NCBI GenBank assembly: GCA_001986395.2
Contig: MQVO02000002.1
Span: forward strand, 1,674,001 to 1,738,000
Direction of reading: 5' to 3'
Length of the DNA stretch: 64,000 nt
Source: Irpex lacteus
Lineage: Eukaryota; Basidiomycota; Agaricomycetes; Polyporales; Irpicaceae
Under the pieces are notes generated by a model. That model was not told the origin of the DNA. It did not search any database and was given only the letters and a program-made list of their open reading frames with translations. A program made the position numbers and the translations under genes. The first letter of the stretch is position 1; each line of letters begins with the position of its first letter. Below, one piece after another: positions 27,291 to 40,628 of the stretch.

Positions 27291-28603
27291 AATTTGGGGT
27301 CGATTTCGTACTGCCTATCCGCTTGAGTCGATAGCATTGAAAGTAAGCTCACTACATACTTTGTAAAGCGAAAAGAGACCTACTTTTGGGAATGGCAAGA
27401 AAAGAAAGCAGCGATACAGCATCATGATTAGCCCGCCATGCCATGTTCAACACCATGCCATTCGAAATCTACATGGAACAGTATTCGTTTTGGCCGATAA
27501 TCACGAAGACAGTGGCTGTGTCGCTGGCTAGTATCACTGGGCATAGCAAAGAACCGTGCGTCTTCGAATCGAGAGCAATGTTATGTACCCTACACTCACC
27601 GACTTCTCCCACTCCCAGTTCCCTGACATGAAATCTTGATATTCGCGCTTGAGCCCGTGTCAATAAACACACTGTGGAGTCCAGTCTATCTCGTTGGAGA
27701 AACTCTTATTACCAATCTGCTAGATCAAGAGCTGGTGTGGACATCGGTACCACACGGTGTACTTACTCATCCACCTTCCACTGAGGTAGTCTCGCTCCTA
27801 GACTCCTAGGTGCATGCATGCGGCTTCAAGAAATTTCCACTAGCGTGGCATGGAGTGCCTGTGATGAGAATGGGTATGGAGAAAATTTGGTGCATCGATG
27901 ACTGACAGCCGGATTCAGAACGATAGGCTAGTCTCCCTGAGGCAGAGTACAAACATTCAACCTTCGCGGGCTCAGGCCTCAGGATCTCGTGTCTGACGAT
28001 AGGCCCGCAAAGAAAAATCGCAGAGGCTCGGTTCGAGCTGACCACAGGTGGAGGTGGACGGGACGAAGGAATCGTGATGGCCGCCTTGTTCCTATTCGCT
28101 AGGGAGGGAGAGAAGAAAGTCAAGTGCGTGTTTCATCGAAGTTCGACTGTGTGTATGTTTGGCGAAGGGGGCCTATCGTTTGAATCTGGCTGGAAGATGG
28201 AACCGTCAAGATAAGGATGCGTGAAAACTCGAAGAGAAAGAGTGGGACTGGGCTGGAAGGTGAGTGCAGTATCCTCGGGCCATTGGTAGGCATGGCATCG
28301 TCGATTGGTGCGGCGTTGTTGATTAGTGCAGCACCATGCATCATTAATGCATCATTGTCTGATAGAGCTGATTGGTCCGATGGAGAGGGTGTGCGTGGAT
28401 GTTGAAAAGAAGAGAGACCCGTGGTACCCACTGTTTGTGCAGGGATCTCCCGGGTAAGAATAAACGCGCAGAATAGTTACCCACCCGTGGGTAAGAATAG
28501 ACGCTCCAATGTCACCCACCCGAATGAGTTCGCCGTTCTGTCCTCCCTTTGCTCAGCTCGACTACGACCACCACCTCGTCCTCTCCTTTTTCATTTGACC
28601 ATA
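27291..28603. other. Intergenic region between transposon relics and the JmjC-like gene
   Basis: Open frames at 27806-28123 and 28120-28431 (minus) are Ser/Pro-rich without domain signal. The last 150 bases carry short GGGTAAG/CCCACCC words and probably include the promoter of the gene starting at 28604; no TATA-like box was pinned down. Confidence 0.45.
28477..28494. promoter_or_regulatory. Palindrome TTACCCAC-CC-GTGGGTAA upstream of the JmjC-like gene
   Basis: Perfect 8-base arms around a 2-base centre, 110 bases before the ATG at 28604. Half-sites recur nearby (cccgggtaagaat at 28449, cacccaccc near 28520). A protein-binding site or structured 5' leader is possible; only the symmetry is seen. 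Confidence 0.35.
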
Positions 28604-31600
28604 ATGCCAGGACTGACCGTGTACTATCCCACTCACGACTCTTTCATGCCCGATGCTTCAGGTATGTTTCGATAGTCTTCAGTTTTACTTGGTTTAACAT
28701 CAGGAGCTAACGTCGACTTCTAATGACATCAAATTGTCCTTAGATATCATGACTGCCACGTCTAGAGACGCTGCTAAGCGTGCATCTGTTGAGATTACGT
28801 GGGTATTCCAAAGACTTCTCGCAAGTGAGGTCGATACCGTCCGCAGTCAAGAAGGCCAGACAGAACGCATGAAGAAGCAGAAGAATGGGAGTGGTATATA
28901 CCTCCTTCACGCCATATTCTTCTGCCCACAACCCACGCAGCCAATCGAAGAATGCGGCATGCCTGGGGACTTGTGGGTTTCGGAGCCGCACATATTCTGG
29001 CGCTCCATGACAAACTGGCAGCGCTGCAGACCTAAGGCCACGGACCTTGCCACCCATCCGTTCTTGACGACTCGGCATCTTTCCATGCACGCTACGCACT
29101 GCTCCCTGCAGTGGCTAGCTCCTGCGAACATTCGTCAGCACTGGTCCAAGCGTTCATGGGGTCAGCAAGTCCTTGAAGATGTTCAATACCCCGGCGGTCA
29201 CAAAGAAGTGGTGTCTAAGGACCATATGAAAGCCATCATCGCCATGTCACACACCGCTCTGTCTGAAGCGCATGTCAGCCAATATATGTCCTCTATCTTA
29301 CCTCTGTTTCTCCCCGGCCAGTCCTCCAGTTCAACGCCCAAAAAAGAAGAGGTTGTGCCTTGTAAGTATATTCCTCTCTCGCTCACCTTCCTTTCCTTAC
29401 TTGTGTACCAGATACCTCGGAGAGGAGTAGCCACGATGATTCGGTGGCTCTGTCTGCCCTCGATATGGTTGCACCATCGGGTGTGTCCCCCCCGGCGTTT
29501 CCTGTTGAGCCTGCACCATCAGGTTCTGCCTGTGCCATCCCTTCCGGTGAGACGGGAGACACCTCGTCTTCGGACGGTACTGTCGTCATACCTCCTCTAC
29601 AGACAGATGTGGCTGTGTCGTCAGGTAACCCTTTCCATGTGCCTTCTATTCCGGCGGACACCGTGGCCTCGTTGGATCGTGTGTCTGCCGTACCTTCGAC
29701 AGAGACTGGGGCGGGGGTTCCTCCGATCACCAATTCTCCCACTGCTGTCTCTTCCTTGTTGGCTGGGGGAAATGGCCTCCTCAGCACTGTCCCGAAAGAA
29801 CTAGAGGAGCCTATCATAGGGGCCGGGTCTTCCAATTCGCCCCTAGGTGCAGTGCAAGTTGGCACGGTGATCAATGATGCTGGATCTGGGATGGACCAGC
29901 GGTTGCCTGCAAGTGATGTGAGTTTAGATGCACAGGTGAGGCTCGTTCAGGGCGGACGAACATAGTATCGACATGTCGTCAGTGTACTGACTGTTTATTC
30001 ATCTATCTATAGTCTGGTACGACCTGCGCAGACATCACGGAACACGACAGAGGCACCCAGGGACATTCATGTGATCCCCTTGGACAGGGTGACAAGAACC
30101 AGTGCAGGGATGGTCGTCAAGGTATGGTTTTGGTTGGGATGGGCCAATCCAATGAAAACGCTTACAGGCATTATTAATGGGTTACAGGTGACCCTGCCGT
30201 TGTGTTGCCTGCTTATCAGCCCTACTATGACCTGTTTCCTCGGTCCAAGTATGCCGCGGATCGTGATAACTTGCATAACTTCCGGTTCTGGAATGGTGCA
30301 GTCATCGGGGCAGCCCCTGAGATTAACATACCCGGGATCAAAAAGGTAATGAATTGTACCTTCTTAGTCGAAGTTGATGTCTGAATTATCTTGCAGGAAA
30401 TTCTGTTGGCTGACAGGAAGTTGCTGGAATGGATGAGCAAGGGCCAAGATGCGACAGCCCCGGGTGAACGCAACGGAAAGACTGTGCCTCCGTTGGTTGT
30501 GGTAATGACTTGGCCATCGGAAGGCACCTACGACGAGAAGATACAGGTCGCAGAAAAGATAAAATCTGTTATATGCAACAACAGAGTCGTCGCGTTACTG
30601 ATGAGTGACGGGAACGGCAAGCTCAACTGGACAGAGAAGGAAATTGGGCAACTCATGACCGGAATCCCTGGAAATTGTACATTGTTTGGCAATTGGCAGA
30701 GTAAGCAGGCTTTAGTCCACAGGCTGAGTTTGCTGGATGCTTACTTTATCCCAGGTACCATGGCGAGGACACATCAATTCCAGACTCATCGTTGGCGGTC
30801 CAGGAACATGCCCATCGACATATACCAAGCTGGAACCGTGGCAGAGTTCCTGGATTGTGTTGCAAAGGAAGACGATCCGGTAAACTGGCTGGACTCCCCT
30901 CGACCTGGAGGACATGCGGACGAAGTCATCGGGTAAGCAGCAGTCCATGTTATCAATGATATTCTCACATCAGTGGCAGTATGATCTCGAACGACTGCGC
31001 CGCATTTGGTGTAACCTCCCGATGGGGGTTTCAGAAACTTCGGCCAGCAGCCAGCGAAGCTGCAAAGAGTGCACCGACTGTTTCTAATAAAGGAGGACGG
31101 GCCAGTGACACATCCTGCACGGCTTCAGGGAAGGTAAATGAGAAGGTGAAAGGCAACAGCTTGAAGCGTACGCGTGAAGATAGAGACGACGATGCGGAGA
31201 AGGAGGGTGTCACTGGACGAGAGAAGAAAAGACCTAGGGGCATTCGAGTAACTGCGGGCTCTGCGCGGCGCTCGACTACTACCGCAGAGCAATCTTGTCA
31301 CCCGCCTTCGGCAGCAGTCGGTAGGGGGTCTCCTTCACAGATTAGAGGGGGCTCTTCGAAGACCGCGACAGGTCGCGATGGACCAGCCTCAATGCAAGAC
31401 GGTACTTCGTCGGCAGTTCCGTTGAAGAACCACGGAGACCACAAGTTTGTGTTCGAGTACACTGGTATTCGCAGCCATGGCGGAAAGACCATGGAGCAAG
31501 ACATCGATTTCAAGAGACGCTGGATTATCCTCACTGGTCGCTTTTTCTTGACATGGGCTCATCACGACACCGCAGGTTTCATAACCTGGATCCGCATGCT

Positions 31601-32479
31601 TACCGGCCTGAAAATATGGTCATGTCTGGTGCCAAAGAATCTCTCAGACGACGCTGAAACTGCGTCTGCGCAGTACCTAGAGCTGGTAAATGCTCTCAAC
31701 CATTACGGCGACTTCACGGAGAACCTGCTCCCAAACCTGGCAGACGTGCACAACTTCTTCCTGTTTCCTGGGACCATACTGTGAGTGATCCATTGTTTGT
31801 GCAATGACTTACTGACTTCCTTTTCTATAGAATCCAGCCTCCTGGTATGGTACACCAGGTCCTTACTGTTGACAGGTCAGCAACCAGAGGGGGGTATTTT
31901 TACATGTGGGATGGCATGCACCTCACTGAGTGGGCCCGCATCCTATCCCATCAGTGTAGGCGTGTAGGCACAAATGACCTTCATGAGGGAATACTACGTA
32001 CCGCTGCGAGGATGATGCTTGCCTTGTCCACCATGGGTCCCATCAAAGGTACACAGGTTGTTCACTACAAATTTCTAACTGACCTTCGGTGCATAGTCCC
32101 GAAGAAACCGTTCATGGCTCACGCTCGGCAGCTTATACATGCTGAAGAATACTGGCGTGGAGACTTCGAACGCAAGGAGAGCGAATCCGCCCCTCAAGGG
32201 GTCAAGGGCGTTTCCAAGAATGCCCCTCATTACCTTAAAGAGTCCCGCAACGAAATCGACGAAGGCATACGGATAGCCAAGGCTATCATGGCCCATCATG
32301 GACTTTCTACCGGAAAGATCCCAGTGCGGTATAAGGTCGTCCAAGGACAAAAGGAAATGGAGCCGGTTTCGTGGACTATCCCTGATGGGAAAGGGGGTTC
32401 AATGACAGACAATGCTTGGTACGAGGTTGGAGAAGAGTATATCGAGATTCCCAAGTTCCGTTATCCCGAGGAAGATTAA
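28604..32479 (+). CDS. JmjC-like (cupin, Fe(II)/2-oxoglutarate) domain protein, 1136 aa, nine exons, open
   Basis: Exons 28604-28661, 28744-29361, 29412-29935, 30013-30121, 30188-30345, 30397-30932, 30974-31780, 31831-32048 and 32097-32479 sum to 3411 nt, exactly 1137 codons, with GT-AG introns and no internal stop. The carboxy third looks like a JmjC/cupin fold: TWAHHDTAGFITWIRMLTG gives an HxD pair (His864, Asp866), GLKIWSCLVPK follows, and FPGTILIQPPGMVHQVLTVD supplies the distal His945, so the metal triad seems complete. Residues 1-230 have DLWVSEPHIFWRSMTNWQRC; a Ser/Thr/Pro-rich linker follows; residues 460-670 form a second ordered block (NFRFWNGAVIGAAPEINIPG); then comes a basic linker with possible nuclear signals (REKKRPRGIR). 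A related demethylase or hydroxylase role is inference. It is the best preserved long gene in a decayed neighbourhood. Confidence 0.8.
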
Positions 32480-33449
32480 TGACTATTATTTTGTATCACA
32501 TGTCCCTAATTTCTCTAAATTGTCTGCAGCATATAAGTCAAGTTCAAGTTCATCTTGGATGATCTATAGAAGCTGATTGTGTGAATTTGGACTTAGATAA
32601 ATCAAGCCCAACTTCACGGCGCTGCTAGAGCAATATCCGATTTGTGAGCCCAAATGTTGTACGACCATAACTTTATGTACGCGACAGAGTATATACACGT
32701 CCTGGCCACCAGAAATACACAAATAGTCCAACTCCCTGCGTGTTGTGGATGAATATACGTTGTTTCTTACTATGGGCATTGGGCATGCACTGGAGTCTGA
32801 GCACTCAGGGCTCCACGGATGAGTTATGCATGTCATGAGGTCTATTTGAGGGGGAGATAGGCAGTGAGCTGTTGATGCGCTGTAGTAGATAAAGAACTGA
32901 CCTCAAGACTCAAGCTGCACACTATACACACTACTGGCACTGAAGGTACCAAAACTGGTAAGAGGCAAAATGACGTCGGATAAGTGACCATGGTTACCTA
33001 CCAGTGACCTTCGTACTCCCAGTATATTAATACCACTATGACGTTCCGTCAGCGCATTCAAGTCTCCATGCGTGCGGATGAATGTGTTGACAGCTCGGGA
33101 GGTACACGCACCGCCAATACCTGGAATGACACAGATAAAGCTTCAGTATCACGGTTTCAACGCATGGCTATGTTTATCGAGTCGTACTTGCATTCCTACT
33201 TAGATTAGATAACTCGTGTACCCCGTTATGAACCGACCATGCTTAAGCTAAGCGACAGGCGGCAATGCGATGCCGCCTTGTACATGGGAGTGATCATCGC
33301 CGCTCTCTTTGTTAATTCGTCGTTACCAGCTTCGTCCGTGCCTTGTCTTCAACATTACAGTGATACTTGACAGCGTGCAGAGCCAAATATGGGTTGCCTC
33401 AGCAGGTGTCGATGGGCTCGCTGGCATAGTTTGTCTGGCTCTACTGAGG
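32480..33449. other. Intergenic between two converging genes
   Basis: About 970 bases with no credible exon or RNA gene; presumably the 3' regions of the JmjC-like gene (+) and of the DUF6589 gene (-). No inverted repeats were noticed. Confidence 0.5.
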
Positions 33450-36400
33450 TTACCTCCGAGTCTGATCAATAGTAGTGCGCACAGGACAGAGGACAGACTT
33501 GAGCCTCGTACCGGATAACCAAGCATACACCATGGTACCCATGCTTCCTCTTCGACGGTGCAGATTATCTTGATATGTGCTCTGCTTTTGAGGGGTGTTA
33601 CTAAGTAGTTGGCTGTGACCGATGCAGAGGATGTCGCGAGCAGGGCCCAAATTACCTTTCGAGTCTTCGATAATGCGACCGGGGGCGAGTGTGTAAGCCC
33701 GGTGACTTTCGAGAGAGCCAATCAGGCCTGCTAAGTCCTTCGATAGGTCCGGCGGTGCATGCTTCGAGCCTTGATGGCTTCCTAGAGTGCCATTGAGCTT
33801 TGTGACAAGTTCGCGAAGAACGACAATACACGGAGAGATAGTTTGTAGCTAGTCCCAGGAGGCGTTGAGACCTTGTGCGCTATACATTTTCTGGCAACAG
33901 TCGCATAGTATCAGATTGCTAGAACGATCGCATATGGAGACAACGACGCACATACCTTGATCCAAAAGTCAAGATGTTCCTGAAGAAGATCAACGGGGAT
34001 GAAGCCGTTAGGTCGACCGGTTGGATTTACAACCCAGTTCCACATAATGATTTCACTGCATACATCAAGACTGTGAGTAATGTCCGGCTCTAAGAAAACA
34101 ATGACCGCACGTACCAGGGGGGTTTTGGCCATACGTGCTCAAGGTTGTGCAGAACATGAAGCGTCTCATGAGCATACTTTGTGCGACCACTACCACGATA
34201 ATAAGCTACCAACGTCTTCAGTGATAGCTTGATTCTGCCGGAATCACCCGCCTTGATCGCATCGTTGAACTCTCGCATGATAAGAGCATCACGGTTGAAG
34301 AGGACAGCGTTTTCGAAGACCATATCACCAGACGTTCCTGGCTCAGAGGATAGATCTATACACGGGTTGCTCAATAAAAGACCTCAGGAAATGGGAAGGC
34401 GAGACTTACTATTTCGGAGACGGTCGACTATAGAACTGTCGACGAACCGGTTGTAGATCTCGTGCACATGGCGTTGCAGGTCCTCGAAGGTGTTCACCGC
34501 CGCGTAATCTGCTGTCTTGACTCCAGAAACGAGCTCCAGACAGTGCAATAGCCTTGCGTATAGTGAGATATGGATGAGGTCACGGCAAGTGCGATATGGT
34601 GGAGGCGACGTGAGCACAATTGGCTTGCGATCGATGGGTGTATTATGACACGGCAGGCTGCCGGCGGGATCTCAAGCGTTGGCGTCGGCTAGTCCCCAAT
34701 GCGTCTCGAGACAACTAGAAGCGACATGCATTTGCCCGTCAAAGAATCCAGGGGCTTGCACGATGTTTCTATGAGAGTGGTGAAAGTAGTCGTTCCCAAC
34801 CCGGTTATCGCTAACTGAGCGAAGACCCGCAATGGATAACTGGTCCCCGGAGTAGATCTTGACCATGTCTAGGTATTTCGACGACCGTACATCGTATGCT
34901 AGGGACTCTGAAATCGCATCAACAACATTTGCATTACCCACTGTTGATGCATCGTTGATGACTCGTCTATTTCCATTTCCATGTCTGGAAGTGGGTGTAA
35001 CTCGGTCTTGTGAATAGGCACCTGATCAGGAGTATTAGCAACATCGTTTTTAAACTTTATAAACGAAGAGCCGCCATGTTCCACAATAATACGCAGGATA
35101 GTGTGAAGGATTCGGAGACCGCGATAGTCGTTAGCTTCTTCCCCTGTGAGTACGATATCTGCTACACTGAGTTCTGGCGTGTTCTTCATACTGTCGAGGA
35201 GATCAGAAGTCTTCATGTCGTCCCTACTTGCATCAAAGAGACGAATGGCCGTTTCACAAGTGCCGTTCTCTATAGAGTCTTTCCAACCAATGATCTGCTC
35301 AGCTGCTTTGAAGACTGTGTTGATATTATCGTAGACATGGGCAACATCGTGCGCATCAGCAGCATTCTGTGCAGACGCACAACAAGTTTCAGAGAGACGT
35401 CGCAATAGACCAGCCGGACAGCCGTCGTGATCATTAGAAGCAGAGGTCAATGTGGTGGCGTAGGGAGAGTCTGCGAAATGGAGCGAGCTGCGCTGTAGGC
35501 GTATATTTGTTTGTGAATGATGTTCTCACCGCTTGGCCCATCAACGCGTCGTGGTGACGGCGTCCCACGATGGTTATCTGCCTCTTCACCTGCCACCATA
35601 TCCACGTCAGCTACCAGTGGTATAAACAATTGCCCAGTATCATGTCAGCCTTCTGGATATCAACTCAGGACTCACCTTCAAGTCTAGCTTCCATCTCAAT
35701 GTCTTCGGGCTGATATCCCAATGGTGCGCTAGGTAAGTCCTCATGGTTTTCAGACCCCGCGAGAAACTAATCAAGTCGCAAGTTCAGCGAGTTGTTCAGA
35801 GCGTTGAATACTAGGTACGTTTAGACTTACGATCTCGTTCTCCTCCGTGGTCATTTGCACGTGTCTTGATAGTAAGGCTTCTTGTAGAATGGCTTCTTGA
35901 ACATCAAAATCGGAGGCATCAGAGCTCTCGACTTCACTTAACTCCTCAGGCTGATCAAGGTCTTTGTCATCCTGCTTGTAGGTGTGCTTCCTTTCTGTCG
36001 ATTCAGGGTAATTGGCTGATTGTCCGCTACCACCGACTAGAGTCGGATAGCTGCTGCACACACCCCAGCTGGCCAGAAGTACAGTCCAAATAGATGTTTC
36101 GACCAACTATTTTGCTGACTGCGCTGCCCTACAATGTTGCCACGACTCTCTGATAGGTCAATGAGCATCCATTTCCTATGTTCAGGGGTGAGTAAACACT
36201 TACCGTGTCGTGCTTCGCATCTGACGTGTCTGCCCTCTCGCTGCGTTACTGACGACGTGTAGTGCTGAACGTTCGGATGAGGCCTGCCATAGTGGGGCAG
36301 ATCTCCGACAATGTCTCTCGAAGCTTCTCCAGATCAAACCCTAGGACGAACGACTCGTTCACGGGCTTGTTACGAGCTCGCAGAACTCCCGCTCCAGTAA

Positions 36401-37154
36401 CTTTACCACCTTCCCTATCAACGAGTTTGCTAACATATTGCACAGCCCAGCGGCGAACGCAATGGCGACCTTTACGATTCCGTGAAGAGGTCCAGTGATT
36501 CAAGACCCGGTTGACACAAGGTTCGTCCTTGAAGAAGCCGTACCATCTGCGACGACCAAGAGAGGAGTCCGGGTCCGAGACATACTCAACGAAGGCACCC
36601 CACAAGAGCTTATAGGAGTACAGTAGGGTAAACACACGCTTCGCAATATCCTCCAAGGAGGGCCTCTCGTCTTCGTTGACATGGTCCTGTGATTCTCGGA
36701 TGGGGCCATCATCTTCTATGTCATCCCAGTAGGGGAGTTCTTCACACGCTGCGGCCTCGGGTGTTGATGAATTATGGGATGCATGCGCATTACGATGTGA
36801 CCTTGCGGGTAGGTCGCTGAGATCTAGTAATAGTGCTGGCAGAGGGGGCTCCTCCGCAATGTCACGAATTTCTCTGGCGGTGGCCGCGGTAGTAGCTCTG
36901 GCCGCTTTCCTCTCTGCGAGTTTTGCTAGGCGGGTAGCTTGTCCAGCTTTTCGATTGATGGCTGCAATCTCAGCTTTCGTACGGCGAGGACTAGGTTCGA
37001 AGCTGGTGTCACTGGGCCATAGTTGTAAGCTTTGCGAGTGAACAGGTGTAGTCGGTGCGCGTGGTGGGTGAGGAGGTGGGGATGGAGGAAGAGAGAGTGG
37101 GGATGATGGTTCCGGTGTCTCAGACATCGTAGGATTAAGGCTCTGTTCTGTCAT
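33450..37154 (-). pseudogene. DUF6589-family protein, long multi-exon gene with internal stops
   Basis: From MTEQSLNP at 37154 the protein has a Pro-rich head, a basic coiled segment (INRKAGQATRLAKLAERKAA), DIAKRVFTLLYSYKLLWG, a conserved block ending TFSTTRRQ, then VYDNINTVFKAAEQIIGWKD, LSVADIVLTGEEANDYRGL, VKIYSGDQLSIAGLRSV, CRDLIHISLYARLLHCLELV, RDALIMREFNDAIKAGDSG, YYRGSGRTKYAHETLHVL, WNWVVNPTGRPNGFIPVD and APPDLSKDLAGLIGSLESH. This is the DUF6589 architecture abundant in Agaricomycetes and probably transposon-related. Breaks: TAA at 36246-36248 directly after RRQ, and TAG at 33849-33851 where the family has Trp (SWEWL). Most introns keep frame, so decay is recent or partial. Confidence 0.8.
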
Positions 37155-37413
37155 GGCAGCTGTAGGCGGATTGCAGGATAGAGTTTGAGAGTGTGTAGTA
37201 GTAGGTATGATTATAGTCGAGATAATTTTGGTGAGACGATCAGTTTTCACTTGCTCCTGCTGGGGCTCACCGCGCTAACCGCTTTCATCGTGGCCACCAC
37301 CTTCAAACTTCCAGATGACCACCACCACCCGCCGCCGTGCTGCCTGACTAAACAAAAAGAAGGGCCGACAACAAGGTTATTGCAATGACAAAAAACCGAG
37401 TTTTCCACCACGC

Positions 37414-38376
37414 TTGACTGAGCCTCTCACTGCGAGCGAGATTGCTGAGCTGACTACTGCAATGATAACACAGTATGGATGGTCTGACAAGCAGACAATT
37501 CGACCGTTCCAGCTAGAGGGTATTCGGGCCCAGTTAGAAGGCTTAGACACTATATTGCAGGCTCCTCCTGGGCATAGAAGAACAGTCATCGCTGCAGGAC
37601 CGCACTCTTCACCTCGCAGCAATGGCATGATGACTATCATCTCTGTACCTCTCGTTCAACTTGCTGAGGACATGGTCAGTGCTTAATTCACTTTTAAAAT
37701 CAATTCAGCATGGTCTGAACGTGACTTGGGACTTAGGTTACGACTTTCCGTGAAGAGTTCAAGCTTTGAAGCGGTAGCTATACATAGTGGGAATGGTGCT
37801 CTATCTCCTCTAGTTGTAAAGGTCAGTTTATCGCCTTGTTCCGAAGGTATCAGTAGCAACTGACTGTCTATAGTAACGTGAATAGGATATATTAGCACTG
37901 AAATACAAGATCATCATCGCATCTCCTGAAATGCTGCAGTCTCGCAGTCAACAGCCTTCTGCGGAACCCGGCTTTCTCACGACGCATTCTGTCACTTGTC
38001 GTTGATGAAGCACATGGTATGTCCCTTTGGGGGGGCAGAATTTCGCAAGAAGTACGCATCGCTTGGTATTGTCCGTTCTTTTCTGCCTCGAAATACCCGT
38101 GTCATTGCTATGACTGGGACTCACACCACGGGTCAGACGAGATGTCTGCAGCAAGTTACACTTCGCGAAGCACGCTACACTCTTCCGCAACGAGGGCAAC
38201 GACCGGCCAAATGTCTCGGTTGTAGTCCATTCATGCAAGCATCCATTGAATTCTCTTACTGACCTCAATTTCGTTCTACCAAGCACGATTCGTCGGCACA
38301 CCGATATTCCGAAGACCTACATCTACGCTGATTCTATCGCTTCAAAAAGATTGATTGCGTGTCCAAGTATGTACTT
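37414..38376 (+). pseudogene. RecQ-like DNA helicase remnant
   Basis: Reads MITQYGWSDKQTIRPFQLEG, TILQAPPGHRRTVIAAGPHS, an intron, TFREEFKLEAVAIHSGNG, ALKYKIIIASPEMLQ, LLRNPAFSRRILSLVVDEAH, EFRKKYASLGIVRSFLP, RVIAMTGTHT and FVLPSTIRRHTDIPKTYIYA. The Walker A region lacks the expected GxGKT (GHRRT instead). Motif II DEAH is kept, but the flanking pieces are in different frames (near 37955 and 38030), and the protein stops before the second RecA domain. RecQ-like genes of this type are multicopy in mushrooms and also occur next to telomeres in some fungi. The 17-bp minisatellite begins just where the coding similarity ends. Confidence 0.75.
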
Positions 38377-38386
38377 AAAGTGTCCC

Positions 38387-38556
38387 GGGTGAGTAAGTGC
38401 TCCGGGTGGGTAAGTGCTGCGAGTGGGTAAGTATTTTGTGTGGGTAAGTATGTTGGGTGGGTAAGTATTTTGGGTGAGTAAGTGTTCCGGGTGAGTAAGT
38501 GCTCCGGGTGGGTAAGTATCCCGGATGGGTAAGTATCCCGGATGGGTAAATATCTC
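38387..38556. repeat. 17-bp minisatellite, ten tandem units
   Basis: Ten consecutive 17-base units of consensus GGGTGGGTAAGTRYTCC occupy 170 bases without gaps. Nine units contain GTAAGT, a perfect 5' splice donor word; the tenth has GTAAAT. The period is not a multiple of three, so it is not a coding repeat. Confidence 0.95.
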
Positions 38557-39634
38557 GGGCCGTCCGGTCCCGCCAAATCAATCCTAGACCTTATGACAAT
38601 CCTTGTTCAGCTGATTCTTTGCTCTCCGTTTTCATTTGTTACCACCTTTGAGGGTTCGAACGTTCGTCGTCCACCGCTAACATCGACGAGTGTGCGACTG
38701 ATGTCTTGAGGGTTGCAGAATGTGGCATGTGTGCATTGTCTATGAGAACTACCCATATGTATATGCTTATCCATATGGTGGCGGTGTGGCTGGTGCGTTG
38801 GGAGGCCAGCTCCGTAGCAAAGGGTGTCAGTAGATTTCACGAACCGCAACGATTCGTCCAAGTCGACCTTGCCTTGAGCTCCATAACTCTATAGGCGCCG
38901 GCGCCGACACCACTTACCCAGAATCTGAGTCGAGTTGCTTAGATCTTTCGGTATATAGAGGAAATCTAATTGAGCTCTTACAGAAGTTCATTCAGGTGCG
39001 AACCTAACACAACGCAGTTACGGGTTTGCTGGATAGTGTCCTCAAGTTAGACCCCAAGTGAGGGTCAAGTTAGCGCTCAAGCTAGCAAGTTAGATGCGCA
39101 AGTTAACGAGTTAGACGCGCAAGTTACAGAGTGGCTGAGGAAAAGTTAGAAAAGTCAGGCAAGTTAACCCAGACAAGTAACTTTGCGCGCCCTCCTTCGC
39201 CCCCTACTGTCGTACTAGGTCGATCACTGCAAAGAAATTGAGAATGGTGTTGAAGGATGTCATGATATATTCCACAATGCCCTTCGAGAAATACTCCGGC
39301 CACTACATGACACCGGACTCAACGGAACCCAAATGGCAAGCGGTAACGGAGTTATTCGTAGTGTACATCCCATCTGCAGCGCAACCATTTTCCATGGAAT
39401 ACCCACACAAGTACGAAGATAGCTGTGTAAAGTCCATACATGAAGCTTTGAAGCTTTGTCAACAAAGTGTCATAGACGTCGAAGTATGGCAAGAACTTTT
39501 CGTGTGCGAAAGCGCCCGCCGCCACTCTGCCACTTCCTTTGCATGCATTTCGACGTACTTGCGGTTCTCCTCACTACGACTCGCTCTTTTATCTTCAAAT
39601 AATACACTCTCGGCACCATGATCTGCTCAACAAA
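38557..39634. other. Intergenic, with a short array of CAAGTTAG-like words
   Basis: An open frame at 39238-39621 (+) has no domain signal and I do not call it a gene. Around 39048-39175 the words aagttag, caagtta and gagttaga recur in irregular spacing. The rest shows nothing recognisable. Confidence 0.45.
39048..39175. repeat. Irregular array of (GCG)CAAGTTAG words
   Basis: Eight or more occurrences of aagtta or agttag within 130 bases, including the paired gcgcaagtta words. Spacing varies, so this is a cryptic simple repeat rather than a clean minisatellite. Confidence 0.6.

Positions 39635-40628
<994 letters not shown>

Noticed and set aside
29383..29874. 163-codon minus-strand frame inside the JmjC-like gene
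   Set aside because: Antisense shadow of the Ser/Pro-rich linker of exon 3.
28604..32479. Calling the 2-oxoglutarate oxygenase a TET/JBP-type base oxidase linked to KDZ transposons
   Set aside because: The HHDTAG...PPGMVH context is JmjC/cupin-like and no TET/JBP signature or KDZ cysteine cluster was seen.
27443..39280. Similarity between FNTMPFEIYMEQY (27443) and YSTMPFEKYSGHY (39267) as a repeated element
   Set aside because: Too short, and the flanking DNA does not align by eye.
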